A stretch of 64,000 nt of DNA from Ginsengibacter sp963792025 (lineage in GTDB: Bacteria > Bacteroidota > Bacteroidia > Chitinophagales > Chitinophagaceae): the NCBI GenBank assembly GCA_963792025.1, contig CAWBUS010000001.1, positions 124,001-188,000 on the forward strand, read 5' to 3'. Every line of letters begins with the position of its first letter. Positions within the stretch are counted from its first letter, which is position 1. This document shows positions 52,269-61,899 of the stretch, piece by piece. The notes under the pieces are model-generated. The model made no database searches and was not told the DNA's origin. It was given only the letters and a program-made list of their open reading frames with translations. The position numbers and the translations under genes are program-made.

Positions 52269-53279
52269 CTACAATCCATGCTTGTTGCTTATTTCAAGCA
52301 TTCTCTCAATTGGCTTTTTTGAAGCTTTCAATAACTCCTCATCCATTATTATCTGTGGTTCTTCATATTCCATACACAAGTATAATTTTTCAAGCGTATT
52401 AAGTTTCATGTACGGACAATCGTTACATGCGCACATATTATCAGGAGGCGCCGGTATAAAAGTTTTCCCCGGAGATTTTTTTTGCATTTGATGAAGGATG
52501 CCCGTCTCTGTAACAACTATAAATTCCCGGGCTTCACTTTCAATGCTATATTTCAGAAGAGCTGTTGTACTTCCAATAAAATCTGCGATTCTCAATACCG
52601 GTTCCTCGCATTCAGGATGCGCTATTACCTTTGCCTTAGGATGCCTGATCTTAAGTTTTGTAATTTTTTCAAGGCTAAATATTTCATGGACAATGCATGC
52701 CCCATTCCATAAAACCATATCTCGTCCGGTTTTCTTTTTCAAATAGGCCCCCAGGTTTTTATCGGGTGCAAAAATTATCTTTTGATCTTTCGGAAGACTT
52801 TCAATAATAGCTTGTGCGTTGGATGATGTGCAGATAATATCGCTGAGCGCTTTTATACCTGCAGAACAATTGATGTAACTGATAACAACGTGGTCGGGAT
52901 ATTGGTCTTTGAATTTTTTAAAAAGTTCGGGTGGCGCAGAATCAGCAAGAGAACAACCGGCTTTCAAATCAGGCAATAAAATCTTTTTGGCGGGATTTAA
53001 AATTTTTGCGGTTTCGGCCATAAAATGCACACCAGCGAAAACAATTATATCAGCATCTGTGGATTGTGCCTTTTGTGCAAGACCAAGGCTATCGCCAATA
53101 AAGTCTGCAACATCCTGTATATCCGGTTCCTGGTAGTAGTGAGCAAGTACAATCGCATTTTTTTCTTTTTTTAATCTTTCAATTTCTGCAAACAAGTCCA
53201 AGTTAACATCAATATCAATATCGAGAAAACCTTTTTTTTCTAAATTATTTTTTGCGGCCTGTATGTGTATATTTGCCAT
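52269..53279 (-). CDS. nadA: Quinolinate synthase
   Basis: A 336-residue [4Fe-4S] enzyme that condenses iminoaspartate with dihydroxyacetone phosphate. Conserved parts are VLAHYYQEPDIQDVADFIGDSLGLA, FAGVHFMAETAKIL, CSLADSAP, YINCSAGIKALSDIICTSSNA, HPECEEPV and the C-terminal ACNDCPYMKLNTLEKLY with cluster cysteines. nadB and nadC are not in the window. Confidence 0.95.
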   Translation of the reverse strand: MANIHIQAAKNNLEKKGFLDIDIDVNLDLFAEIERLKKEKNAIVLAHYYQEPDIQDVADFIGDSLGLAQKAQSTDADIIVFAGVHFMAETAKILNPAKKILLPDLKAGCSLADSAPPELFKKFKDQYPDHVVISYINCSAGIKALSDIICTSSNAQAIIESLPKDQKIIFAPDKNLGAYLKKKTGRDMVLWNGACIVHEIFSLEKITKLKIRHPKAKVIAHPECEEPVLRIADFIGSTTALLKYSIESEAREFIVVTETGILHQMQKKSPGKTFIPAPPDNMCACNDCPYMKLNTLEKLYLCMEYEEPQIIMDEELLKASKKPIERMLEISNKHGL

Positions 53280-53820
53280 AGTATTTAATATTAATACATT
53301 ATTTATTTAATAGCTTATTACTATTATGTCTGTGAATTTGTGGATAGTAATTATTTATCTGTTGATACAAAATTAAATCATCTGGTTTATCCACGTTAGT
53401 ACACAAAAACTTAACATCAATTTGCAACACCTGGTGCTGCTTTAGCACCTTTATAAACATAAGTAGATAAAAAGTGATGAGGATAAAAAAATGTATCATA
53501 TCACACAATATTTTTGTGAACGGGTCCGTGGGAAAATGTTTGTTTTTATTTTTAATAGTACGTTTTATTAAAAAACCATTTTCTTTTCTTTTTTTATAAA
53601 GATTGATTTTTCTAAAATAGCGTGCTTATCAACAGTAAATGAAATTTTCGCACAGGTGTTTGTTAATAATATTATTGTGACAGTTTATTGAATGCATTTT
53701 TAAATATTTTTTTACTCCAAATGTCTTGCGTATCCTGTTTTATATGAGTTTTCCACAGTTTGTTCCTATGCTATTTTACACTATTTTTGCCGTCCATTTA
53801 AAATAAAGAGAACAAAATCT
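53280..53820. other. AT-rich intergenic region with DnaA-box-like sites
   Basis: A 541-bp gap without a convincing gene. Four 9-mers differ by one base from the DnaA box TTATCCACA: CTATCCACA (minus strand, 53339-53347), TTATCCACG (53387-53395), TTATCAACA (53626-53634) and TTTTCCACA (53749-53757). A 6-bp hairpin GGTGCT/AGCACC lies near 53433-53449. The ppiD promoter is at its right end. An origin is possible but not shown, because single-mismatch boxes also occur by chance in AT-rich DNA. Confidence 0.35.
53759..53789 (+). promoter_or_regulatory. Promoter of ppiD, full Bacteroidota consensus
   Basis: TTTG (53759-53762), 19 bp, then TATTTTTG (53782-53789) match the TTTG-N19-TAnnTTTG consensus exactly. 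The transcript would start near 53794, about 27 nt before the ATG. Confidence 0.7.
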
Positions 53821-55959
53821 ATGTCAATAATTCAGACAATTCGTGAGAGAGGGGCTGTTATCGTGATCGCAATAATTGCGCTTAGCCTTATTGGATTTAT
53901 ATTAATGGATTCAAGAAGCGGCACCGGCAAATTGTTTGGTGGTGGAAACACAACAACAATTGGTATTGTTAATGGTGATAAGATTGAAGTGTCCGACTTT
54001 GACGACAAGGTTAAAGAAATGGAACAGCAGTACCAAAACAGTGGGTCGTCTGCACCAACAGATCAAATACGGCAATCCACGTGGGATCAAATGGTTGCTG
54101 AAAAAATAGTTGCCGGGCAATTTGATGATTTGGGCATTACTTTCACACCCAAAGAAATGAGTTCTATTATGTTCAGTGACGATGCGCCGCAGCAATTAAA
54201 ACAGGCTTTTACCAACAAGGAAACCGGCCAATATGATATTGCCCAGGCTCAGCAGTGGTGGGCACAAACAAGGAAATCAAAAAATGAAGAGCAAAGAAAA
54301 GCCATCAATTCACAGGTAATCGAACCAATGCGGTTAAATAATTTGTATACAAAGTATACTTCCATGATCGCTGCCAGCATTTATATTCCTGGTTGGCTTT
54401 CAAAGACCCAGGAAGCACAAAAAAGCAATTTTGCCAATATATCTTATGTTGCAATTCCTTATAGTTTAATTAGCGACAGTACGGTTAAAGTAACGGATGA
54501 TGATATTGAAAGCTATGTTAGTAAAAACAAATTAAAATTTAAACAGGACGGAGGGTTAATAATATCATATGTTTCTTTCAGCGCTTCGGCAAATAGCAAA
54601 GACAGCGACGCTATAAAAAAATCACTCGAAGATTTGAAACCCCAGTTTAAATCAGATTCAAACGCCAGTGCTTTTCTGGCCAGAAACTCTTCGGCTATGA
54701 CTTACTTTGACGGGTATACGCCTAAATCAAAACTTCAAATGCCATTTAAAGATTCAATTATTGCTTTGCAGGATGGAGGCGTTTTTGGTCCCTATCTTGA
54801 TTCGAAAGACTATGTTCTTGCAAAAAAGGTCTCAACAAAAATACTACCCGACAGCATTAAGTGCCGCCATATATTAATTGGGACTGTTGACCAGCAGAGC
54901 GGACAACCGACAACTCCGGATAGCACAGCTCACAAACTGGCAGACAGCATTGCAACTGCAATTAAGAATGGTGCTGATTTCGATTCGCTTGAAGCAAAAT
55001 ACACTACTGACCAGGCTGCTCATAAAGATAAAGGCGTAATGACTTTTGATCTCACTACAATTCAAAGCGAAGGGTTTGCAAAAGAATTTGGCGATTTTTT
55101 ACTGAATGAAAAAGGAGAAACAAAGAAGGTGGTAAAAACACAATTTGGCTGGCACTATATTGAAATATTGGATAAGAAGAATCCGGAACCAGCCTATAAA
55201 ATTGCCTATATGGCAAAAGAAATAGTGCCAAGTGACGAAACTATTAATGATGCAAATGCAGCTGCGAACAAACTTTACGGTCAGGCAAGAGATAAACAGG
55301 CGTTTGATAATTATGTTGCTAAAAACGGATTGAAGGAAATTACCGTGCCAACAACAGTAAAGGAAAATGATTTTCAATTAGGTGGGTTGCAGGACGCAAG
55401 ACAAATTGTAAGATGGGCTTTTGGAGCTAAAGAAGGCGAAGTTTCTGAACCGTTTTCAATTAAAGACGATTTTATAGTAGCAATTGTTGACAGGAAGGTA
55501 AAAGAGGGAGCCCCCGATGTAAAAACTGCAAGGCCAATGGTTGAATCAACTATAAGAAATATTAAAAAAGCAGACGAGATAAAAAGTAAATTGAATAATC
55601 CAACTACGTTAGAGGCAGCGGCTAAAGTTTACAATCAGCAAGTGTTAACCACAGGGGCAGACTCAACACTTACATTTGATGCGCAGATTATTAATGGTGT
55701 AGGCAATGAACCAAAAGTGGCCGGAGCTGCCTTCGACAAAAACTTTCAAACAAAAGTTTCACCTCCAATATCTGGTAATACAGGAGTGTTTGTCATAAAA
55801 GTGAACAGCATTGCGGCCAAAGCACCAGCCACACCAGAAATGCTTGCTCAACAAAAAACAGCTGAAATAAACCGTGCATCACAATCAGCACTGGGTCAAT
55901 CTTTCGCCGCATTAAAGAAAATAGCAACCATAAAAGATTATAGAAATAAATTCTTTTAA
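53821..55959 (+). CDS. ppiD: Periplasmic peptidyl-prolyl isomerase PpiD/SurA-like
   Basis: A 712-residue membrane-anchored chaperone and isomerase. One N-terminal transmembrane helix lies around residues 12-30 (AVIVIAIIALSLIGFILM). A SurA/PpiD N-terminal helical domain follows (GIVNGDKIEVSDFDDKVKEMEQQY). A parvulin domain covers about residues 345-450 (KCRHILIG, FDLTTIQSEGFAKEFGDF, TQFGWHYIEI), with a second isomerase-like region near 520-620. It helps fold outer-membrane proteins. It has its own promoter and terminator. Confidence 0.88.
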   Translation: MSIIQTIRERGAVIVIAIIALSLIGFILMDSRSGTGKLFGGGNTTTIGIVNGDKIEVSDFDDKVKEMEQQYQNSGSSAPTDQIRQSTWDQMVAEKIVAGQFDDLGITFTPKEMSSIMFSDDAPQQLKQAFTNKETGQYDIAQAQQWWAQTRKSKNEEQRKAINSQVIEPMRLNNLYTKYTSMIAASIYIPGWLSKTQEAQKSNFANISYVAIPYSLISDSTVKVTDDDIESYVSKNKLKFKQDGGLIISYVSFSASANSKDSDAIKKSLEDLKPQFKSDSNASAFLARNSSAMTYFDGYTPKSKLQMPFKDSIIALQDGGVFGPYLDSKDYVLAKKVSTKILPDSIKCRHILIGTVDQQSGQPTTPDSTAHKLADSIATAIKNGADFDSLEAKYTTDQAAHKDKGVMTFDLTTIQSEGFAKEFGDFLLNEKGETKKVVKTQFGWHYIEILDKKNPEPAYKIAYMAKEIVPSDETINDANAAANKLYGQARDKQAFDNYVAKNGLKEITVPTTVKENDFQLGGLQDARQIVRWAFGAKEGEVSEPFSIKDDFIVAIVDRKVKEGAPDVKTARPMVESTIRNIKKADEIKSKLNNPTTLEAAAKVYNQQVLTTGADSTLTFDAQIINGVGNEPKVAGAAFDKNFQTKVSPPISGNTGVFVIKVNSIAAKAPATPEMLAQQKTAEINRASQSALGQSFAALKKIATIKDYRNKFF

Positions 55960-55978
55960 AATAAATTTCAATTAAAGC

Positions 55979-56010
55979 AAAAGCCATCTTCCAGGTGGCT
56001 TTTCGTTTTT
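55979..56010 (+). terminator. Intrinsic terminator after ppiD
   Basis: AAAAGCCA and TGGCTTTT form a perfect 8-bp stem with a 9-nt loop, followed by CGTTTTT. It lies 20 bp past the stop. Confidence 0.82.
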
Positions 56011-56119
56011 ATAGACCTTCAAAAAAAAGAAGCTTCCCTAATTACTGAATATTGCGATGAATTGTTAAGCCCTTCTTCATAAATAATGATGTTCGTAACT
56101 TTACGCGAATAGGAAAATT

Positions 56120-56629
56120 ATGGAAGAAGCAATTGTAAATAAAGTAGCCCAAAGCTCGCTGGAAACAATAGACCTTGAAAAATTTTTTCCGGAAGGAGAT
56201 AACATTGTTTTCGATTTGAAAGATTACTTATTTATGGAACTGATCCTGAAAGAAAAAGATTATAGGGAAAGTTTGAAAAAAAATGATTGGTCTGTTTATA
56301 AAAATAAAAACGTTTGTATAACCTGTTCGGCCGACGCCATAATTCCGTTATGGGCGTATATGCTTGCCGTTAGTTATTTACAACCGGTAGCAAAAGATGT
56401 AGTAGTGGGAAATGAATCATTCATGCAAGAAGTATTATTTTTAAAGAATCTTGAAAAGGTTAATGTAAAGGATTTTGATGGAAAGAGAGTGGTAGTAAAA
56501 GGTTGTGGCGAAAAAGAAATACCCGCTTCAGTTTATGCGGAGATTACCAAATTATTAATGCCGGTCGCTCAAAGCATAATGTATGGCGAACCTTGCAGCA
56601 CCGTACCTGTGTATAAGAAAAGAAATTAA
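56120..56629 (+). CDS. DUF2480 family protein
   Basis: A 169-residue cytosolic protein of a Bacteroidota family of unknown function. The recognisable parts are VAQSSLETIDLEKFFPEG, DLKDYLFMELILKEKDYRE and ADAIIPLWAYMLAVSYLQP, with a late cysteine in VVKGCGEKEIP. No catalytic motif is obvious. The stop overlaps the convergent corA stop by 4 bp. Confidence 0.8.
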   Translation: MEEAIVNKVAQSSLETIDLEKFFPEGDNIVFDLKDYLFMELILKEKDYRESLKKNDWSVYKNKNVCITCSADAIIPLWAYMLAVSYLQPVAKDVVVGNESFMQEVLFLKNLEKVNVKDFDGKRVVVKGCGEKEIPASVYAEITKLLMPVAQSIMYGEPCSTVPVYKKRN

Positions 56630-57722
56630 AACCATCCCCGTTTACTAAATATTATTATCATCCACACTGGAATCAGCAGCATAAGACCCACAGCAATAAA
56701 GAATCCATAGTAGTTGTGAATCCAGGGAATTTTATTAAAATTCATTCCAAAGATTCCACCGATTACAGTAGCAGGCGCCAGCAAACATGTTACAACAGCC
56801 ATTACTTTCATTACCTCATTCATTTTTAAATTTACTTTGCTTAGGTAAAGATCTTGCAGGTTGATCATCATATCGCGATAGTTTTCGGCAAGGTCATTTG
56901 CCTGCACAATGTGGTCGTAAACGTCTTTGAAATAATTTTCGGTTTTTGCTTCTATAAGTTCACTCTCACTTCGTAAAATTCCATTTACGAGATCTCTTAC
57001 CGGTGCTATGTTTCTTTTTAAAACAATCATCTCTTTTCTAATTGTGTTTATCTGGGCAAGAGATCGGGTATCTGCCCGCCTGATAATATCTTCTTCAAGT
57101 GCCTCAATTTCCTCTCCGAGTTTTTCCATCACAATAAAATAGTTATCTACAATCATATCTATAAGACTATAAAATAGAAAGTCTGCACCATTTTGCCTGA
57201 TCTTACTTCCCGCAATCCGAAGTTTATCACGCAATGGATTAAAAACATCTCTTGAAGCATCTTCCTGGAAACTTAGAACGAAATTTTTTCCGAGTATAAT
57301 GCTTATTTGTTCAGCTTCTACATATTTTTCTTCTTTATTAAAATATAACATACTTAACAGGCAGTAAACCACTCCATTTATTTCATCAACTTTTGGCCGC
57401 TGTCCAATACTTAAAATATCTTCTGCAATGAGAGGATGAATGTTAAAGTGAATGCACATATCAGCCACATCTTTTTTTCTAAGCCATCTATATTTATCCA
57501 GCTTACATTTTTTGTTTCCAGGTATTGGTAAGTTTCGGAAGGAGATTTAAAATATTTTTCACTTAAAAAATCCTTATTGAAATCGTAAACACAAACCTTT
57601 GTAGTCTCGGCATCTTTTCTAAATGTTTGTACCATTGGATTTACCTGCAGCACTTTTTTCGTGCGCATCAGGTCCAGGGGGTATTTTATTAAGGATAAGT
57701 ATTTTCCGGGCTTCATCAACAT
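56626..57722 (-). CDS. corA: CorA-family magnesium/cobalt transporter, frameshifted
   Basis: About 365 residues after repair. The N-terminal cytosolic part (VCVYDFNKDFLSEKYF, SWINIDGL) is separated from the rest (DVADMCIHFNIHPLIAEDIL onward) by one missing A in the poly-T run at 57472-57478 (plus strand); repair gives GLEKKDVAD. A long helical stalk and two C-terminal membrane helices follow, with the selectivity motif GMN in IFGMNFNKIPW. The channel carries Mg2+ or Co2+ across the inner membrane. The gene is very likely intact in the organism. Confidence 0.9.
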
Positions 57723-57784
57723 TTTTTTATTGGCTTTTTTAGTCCTATCGGTAAAAATTAACTCGTTTAACTATTACCGTTAGC

Positions 57785-58309
57785 TTATTTAATAACAGCA
57801 GATTTTTTTAAAGAAGCCGAGTCGGGTAAATCCGTGGTCCGGATATCGCGAAACATTTTCCAGTTGCCGGCCTCCTGTTTCCAAAGAACAATATATTTTC
57901 CTTTGTCGATACTTTTTCCGCTACTATCGGACAGTACGTAATTTCCTACTTCAGCAACGATGCTGCTATCGCCGGAAATTTGATCGGTTGAAAGATTAAT
58001 TTTTTTTAACCCGCCTTTCATTGATGCGCTAATGAAATGAATAATATTATTTTTGCCTTTTACCGAAGGCATATGTGCAGCCATAATTTTAGCATCGCTG
58101 GTATAGCACGCCGCAACTCCGATGGAATCGCCCGCATTAAATGATTTCATAAAATTCTGATTACTTTGCGTAATGGACGCTTCCGCCTGCTTTATATCAA
58201 AAGCAGAAGCAGATTTTTCAATGCTTATCTTATCGTTCTCATTACAAGAAAATAATAGTGCAATTATCGCTGTTGAAAAAATGAATTTTAAATTAGCTAT
58301 CATAGGCAT
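57785..58309 (-). CDS. SnoaL/DUF4440-like lipoprotein
   Basis: A 174-residue lipoprotein. The signal peptide ends at a lipobox in IIALLFSCNEND. The mature part looks like a SnoaL/DUF4440 alpha+beta barrel: QSNQNFMKSFNAGDSIGVAACYTSDAKIMAAHMPSVKGK, then GKYIVLWKQEAGNWKMFRDI. Such domains serve as small-molecule pockets or dimer modules, and the function here is unknown. Confidence 0.7.
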   Translation of the reverse strand: MPMIANLKFIFSTAIIALLFSCNENDKISIEKSASAFDIKQAEASITQSNQNFMKSFNAGDSIGVAACYTSDAKIMAAHMPSVKGKNNIIHFISASMKGGLKKINLSTDQISGDSSIVAEVGNYVLSDSSGKSIDKGKYIVLWKQEAGNWKMFRDIRTTDLPDSASLKKSAVIK

Positions 58310-58396
58310 TAATACATGTTTAAGGTTTGAAAACTACAATAATTTTGCCTAAGATTGAGAACGCTGCGGAATTAAGTGTTGAATCACAAATTTTTT

Positions 58397-59131
58397 CTAA
58401 ATAGAACCTATTAGCGTTTTAGCCCTCCGCAAATCTTCAGGAGTATCTATAGAAACCGGAGATTCGTTGGTAAGTATCATTTTAATTTTAACACCATTTT
58501 CGAGATAACGAAGTTGTTCTAGTTTTTCGCTTGCTTCCATTGGAGTTGGTTTCCACACGGTAAAGTTCATCAATGCGTCTTTACGGTAAGCATAAATGCC
58601 AATGTGCTTGTAATAAGTAACCTTCGCAGTACTATCTCTTCTAAACGGAATAACACTTCTGCTAAACATCAGTGCGTTTGAAAATTTGTCGATAACTACT
58701 TTAACTGTATTGGGATTAATAATTAAATCCTCGTCATGTATTTCATGCATCAGGGATACCACTTGTAAATTATGTTGGTGGTCGCCCGCAAAAACCGCTA
58801 AAAGGTTTTGAAGCGGCTCTTTTTTTACAAAAGGTTCATCGCCCTGGACATTTACGATCACATCTACATCAATATCGGCAGCCGCTTCGGCAATGCGTTC
58901 GCTCCCGCTTTCATGCGGGCCCCGGCTCATTAATGCATATCCTCCATTTTCTACAATTTCATTAAAAATAATAGTACTGTCAGTTACTACTATTACTTCA
59001 TCAAATAATAAAGTTGCCACTGTATTTTCATAGGTATGCCGGATGATAGTTTTATCACCTAACATTTGCATCAGCTTGCCGGGAAAACGGGTAGCTTCAT
59101 AACGTGCAGGAATAAGCGCAATTGATTTCAA
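58397..59131 (-). CDS. kdsB: 3-deoxy-manno-octulosonate cytidylyltransferase (CMP-Kdo synthetase)
   Basis: A 244-residue enzyme that activates Kdo as CMP-Kdo for lipid A inner-core synthesis. The motifs are IPARYEATRFPGKLMQMLGDKTII, VNVQGDEPFV, SRSVIPFRRD, YKHIGIYAYRKDAL and EKLEQLRYLENG. It is followed by neighbours on the same strand with short gaps and works with kdsD at 48118. Confidence 0.95.
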   Translation of the reverse strand: MKSIALIPARYEATRFPGKLMQMLGDKTIIRHTYENTVATLLFDEVIVVTDSTIIFNEIVENGGYALMSRGPHESGSERIAEAAADIDVDVIVNVQGDEPFVKKEPLQNLLAVFAGDHQHNLQVVSLMHEIHDEDLIINPNTVKVVIDKFSNALMFSRSVIPFRRDSTAKVTYYKHIGIYAYRKDALMNFTVWKPTPMEASEKLEQLRYLENGVKIKMILTNESPVSIDTPEDLRRAKTLIGSI

Positions 59132-59136
59132 AAAAA

Positions 59137-59580
59137 TTAATTTAGATTTTCTGATTCAAATGTACCGGAATCTGAAATTAAAGGCTCAGGTAACGTGCCA
59201 CTCTCATACCCACAATTGCCGCATTTATAAACGTTTTCTGCAGAAACGGCATAGCTCGAAAAAATCCAACTTAAAATAGCACTAACCATATTAGAGGTGT
59301 TTCTTTTTGGAACGAGTTCTATTTTATGGGAACCGCATTTTGGGCAAACCGCCTTTTGCATATAATCTTCATCGAACTGCTGTAAAATTTTAAGAACTTC
59401 CTCCGAGTCTTCTTTTTTCACCACTAATTTAATACCTCCAACAGCGTAGGTCAATATTGGATCCATTGTTACGGTATTTTCATCTTTTAAATAACATTCT
59501 ATGCCGCCATTTCTCAATTTAGAGAGCAACAAATTGGCGGAAATATAATTACTAAAAGTTCTTACGGTTACTAGTTCCAT
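59137..59580 (-). CDS. DUF2007 domain protein with zinc ribbon
   Basis: A 147-residue protein. Residues 1-70 match the DUF2007 signal-transducing fold (TVRTFSNYISANLLLSKLRNGGIECYLKDE, GGIKLVVKKED). Residues 80-128 contain two CxxC pairs (CPKCGSHKIELV and CGNCGYESG), separated by a hydrophobic stretch (MVSAILSWIFSSYAV). Its function is unknown. It lies between the SPFH protein and kdsB with gaps of 5-6 bp, so the three form an operon. Confidence 0.72.
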   Translation of the reverse strand: MELVTVRTFSNYISANLLLSKLRNGGIECYLKDENTVTMDPILTYAVGGIKLVVKKEDSEEVLKILQQFDEDYMQKAVCPKCGSHKIELVPKRNTSNMVSAILSWIFSSYAVSAENVYKCGNCGYESGTLPEPLISDSGTFESENLN

Positions 59581-59586
59581 AGAAAT

Positions 59587-60516
59587 TTATTTTCCGTCGA
59601 TAATCACAGGAGTGCTACCTTTTCCCATCATTACTATTTTTGCATTCGTGCTTAAAGCCAATTCTTTGATAGCCTGTATCTGCTCGTATTGTAATTGGTT
59701 ATCTGTAAGGCCTGTATTAATGATTCGTTGATAGTCGGCAATACCCTGCGCTTCCACTCTTTTTCTTTCCGCTTCCTGTTTTTCTTTCTGTAAAACAAAT
59801 TCCATTTTTTTGGCATCCTGCTCTGCATTTATTTTTGATTCAATCGAAGCCTTAACGGAATTAGGCAATGTAATATTTCTTATTAATAACTGTTCCAGCA
59901 ATAGACCGCGTTGTCTGAAATTATCTTCAATGCTTTTATAAATTCTTTGTTGAAATTCATCTCTTTTGTTACTAAATAATTCTATAGCCTGGTAATAAAC
60001 AGCATTATCCCTGATTTTTGTACGGGTTAAAGGACGCACAATTTTATCTTTAAAATCTGGCCCGGTCTCGCTTAATAATTTAGGGGCTTCACTTCCAATT
60101 ACCCTGTATAAAACTGTAAGGTCGATCGTTACTTCAAGTCCATCACTGGCAAGAACTTTAATTGCATCGTCTCCCGCTTTCTCACCTTCGTCATTAACAC
60201 CACTCATGGTATAATTCTGAGTTTTAATATCGACCCTTTGAATATCGAGAAGTGGGTTCACGAAATGCAATCCGCTGCCTAAAACATCCGGTTGAACTTT
60301 GCCAAATAAAACTTTCACCCCCGTTTCACCGACATTTATTTGAACAATACAGGCAACTAAAATTCCTACAGCAATAAAACACAATCCAAGGATTCTGCCG
60401 AGACCTTTATATTTATAAAACTCGGGGTTTGTTTTAACAACAATGCTTGTTATAACGAATAGAAGAATTCCGAGAATAATCCAGATCATGTTAGTTGGGT
60501 TTAATTGAAGAATCAT
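59587..60516 (-). CDS. SPFH-domain (prohibitin-like) membrane protein
   Basis: A 309-residue protein with two N-terminal hydrophobic segments (MIWIILGILLFVITSIVV and ILGLCFIAVGILVACIVQI). The SPFH domain follows (VGETGVKVLFGKVQPDVLGSGLHFVNPLLDIQRVDIKTQ to about residue 230). A charged coiled coil (AEQDAKKMEFVLQKEKQEAERKRVEAQG) leads to the C-terminus. Such proteins form large membrane rings and scaffold or regulate proteases. The start may also be the methionine at residue 10. Confidence 0.85.
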   Translation of the reverse strand: MILQLNPTNMIWIILGILLFVITSIVVKTNPEFYKYKGLGRILGLCFIAVGILVACIVQINVGETGVKVLFGKVQPDVLGSGLHFVNPLLDIQRVDIKTQNYTMSGVNDEGEKAGDDAIKVLASDGLEVTIDLTVLYRVIGSEAPKLLSETGPDFKDKIVRPLTRTKIRDNAVYYQAIELFSNKRDEFQQRIYKSIEDNFRQRGLLLEQLLIRNITLPNSVKASIESKINAEQDAKKMEFVLQKEKQEAERKRVEAQGIADYQRIINTGLTDNQLQYEQIQAIKELALSTNAKIVMMGKGSTPVIIDGK

Positions 60517-60643
60517 TAAAAATACTGAAATACTTTCTGCACGAAGGTTTAAATATTATATCCCAGGCAAGAAGTAAAATCAAGTGAATGCCGGAATGCG
60601 AAGACAAAGCCACAGGCAGCATGTAAGTTTCAGACAAGCATTT

Positions 60644-61759
60644 TTAGCTATTAAGCATTAGCGGCATTACAAGCATCAACAAAACTTCGTCATCTGTTTT
60701 TTCCGAAGGTTTGATAATACCAGCTTTTGTAGGAGTGCTCAATTCTATAATAATTTCTTCCGAGTCGGTTGCATTCAGCATTTCAATTAAAAATTTAGCA
60801 TTGAAAGCTATTTGAAGATCTTCGCCATCGTATTGGCAGGTCATGCGTTCGTTGCCTTCAAAACTAAAGTCGATGTCCTGAGCGGCAAGTTGCAACTCGC
60901 TACCGGTAATGGTTAGTGCTACCTGGTTAGTGCTTTTGTTACTAAATACACTCACCCTTCTTAACGCATTTTGAAAATCGTTTTTATTTACTGTAAGCTT
61001 GTAAGGATTATCTGTTGGGATAACAACTTTATAATCCGGGAACCTTGCATCAATCAGGCGACACACGAGTTCGGTTCCGCCATGTTTCACAAATAAATGA
61101 TTTTTATTGTAAGAAATTTCCAGTGCATCTTCGTTTGATGGAAGCGCTCCTTTTAATAGATTTAAAGGCTTCTTCGGAACAATGAATGTATCAGTCTTAG
61201 GACAGGAAACATCAAGCCTTGTAAAACGTACCAAACGATGTGCATCCGTTGCAACGCAAGTGATCCCTTTATCGGAAAGCTCAAAGAAAACGCCGGTCAT
61301 CGCCGGCCGCAAGTCGTCATTACTAACGGCAAAAAGACATTTATTAATGGCTGTAACCAAAGCTGCGGAAGGCATGGTGAAGGCATTGGTTGTATCTGCA
61401 ACGGGTTCTTTTGGAAAATTATCAGGATTTTCACCCATTACTTTATACTTGCCATTATCGCTTGTAATTTCAACACCAAAATTTTTATCAATATTAAAAG
61501 TGAGCGGCTGCTCAGGAATATTTTTGAGAGAGTCTAATAATATTTTTGAAGGAATACAAACTTTGCCGCTGTCTTTTGCTTCAATATCCATGTTTATTTT
61601 CATTACCGTTTCCAGGTCAGTAGCTACTACGGTAAGTTTATTCTTTTCAATTTCAAACAAAAAATCTTCAAGAATAGGCAAAACCGTATTAGCATTTATA
61701 ACGCCGCTTATTTGCTGAAGGTGTTTTAATAACTGTGTTGAGGAAACGATAAACTTCAT
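60644..61759 (-). CDS. dnaN: DNA polymerase III sliding clamp (beta subunit)
   Basis: A 371-residue clamp with three repeated domains, starting MKFIVSSTQLLKHLQQISGVI. Characteristic parts are LPILEDFLFEI, ATDAHRLVRF, RVSVFSNKSTNQVAL and the C-terminal MLVMPLML that lines the partner-binding pocket. It gives the replicase processivity. It is often near the origin in bacteria, but in Bacteroidota its location varies. Confidence 0.96.
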   Translation of the reverse strand: MKFIVSSTQLLKHLQQISGVINANTVLPILEDFLFEIEKNKLTVVATDLETVMKINMDIEAKDSGKVCIPSKILLDSLKNIPEQPLTFNIDKNFGVEITSDNGKYKVMGENPDNFPKEPVADTTNAFTMPSAALVTAINKCLFAVSNDDLRPAMTGVFFELSDKGITCVATDAHRLVRFTRLDVSCPKTDTFIVPKKPLNLLKGALPSNEDALEISYNKNHLFVKHGGTELVCRLIDARFPDYKVVIPTDNPYKLTVNKNDFQNALRRVSVFSNKSTNQVALTITGSELQLAAQDIDFSFEGNERMTCQYDGEDLQIAFNAKFLIEMLNATDSEEIIIELSTPTKAGIIKPSEKTDDEVLLMLVMPLMLNS

Positions 61760-61778
61760 ATAACATGTTTAGTAATGC

Positions 61779-61810
61779 CAAAGATAAAATATTCGCATTA
61801 ATGAAATCAA
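61779..61810 (-). promoter_or_regulatory. Probable promoter of dnaN
   Basis: On the minus strand, TTG (61808-61810), 21 bp, TATCTTTG (61779-61786) fit the Bacteroidota pattern. The leader would be about 15 nt. On the plus strand TAATTTTG (61877-61884) may be the -7 element of the divergent NYN gene. Confidence 0.5.
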
Positions 61811-61899
61811 GATAGGAAAATTAAATTGAAATGAGGTTAATAAAACCAGCCAAACCGTGTTATGGGCCTTTAATCCTAATTTTGCCACAATTAATAATT

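Noticed and set aside
53299..53508. Minus-strand 69-codon frame upstream of nadA
   Set aside because: Composition looks like translated AT-rich intergenic DNA, there is no recognisable family, and the region carries promoter and DnaA-box-like signals.
54077..54084. CCACGTGG core that might be a third parS site
   Set aside because: It lies inside the ppiD coding region. The flanks (AAT / GAT) are not palindromic and do not match the parS arms.
61182..61718. Plus-strand 178-codon frame
   Set aside because: It is antisense to dnaN, which is unambiguous.
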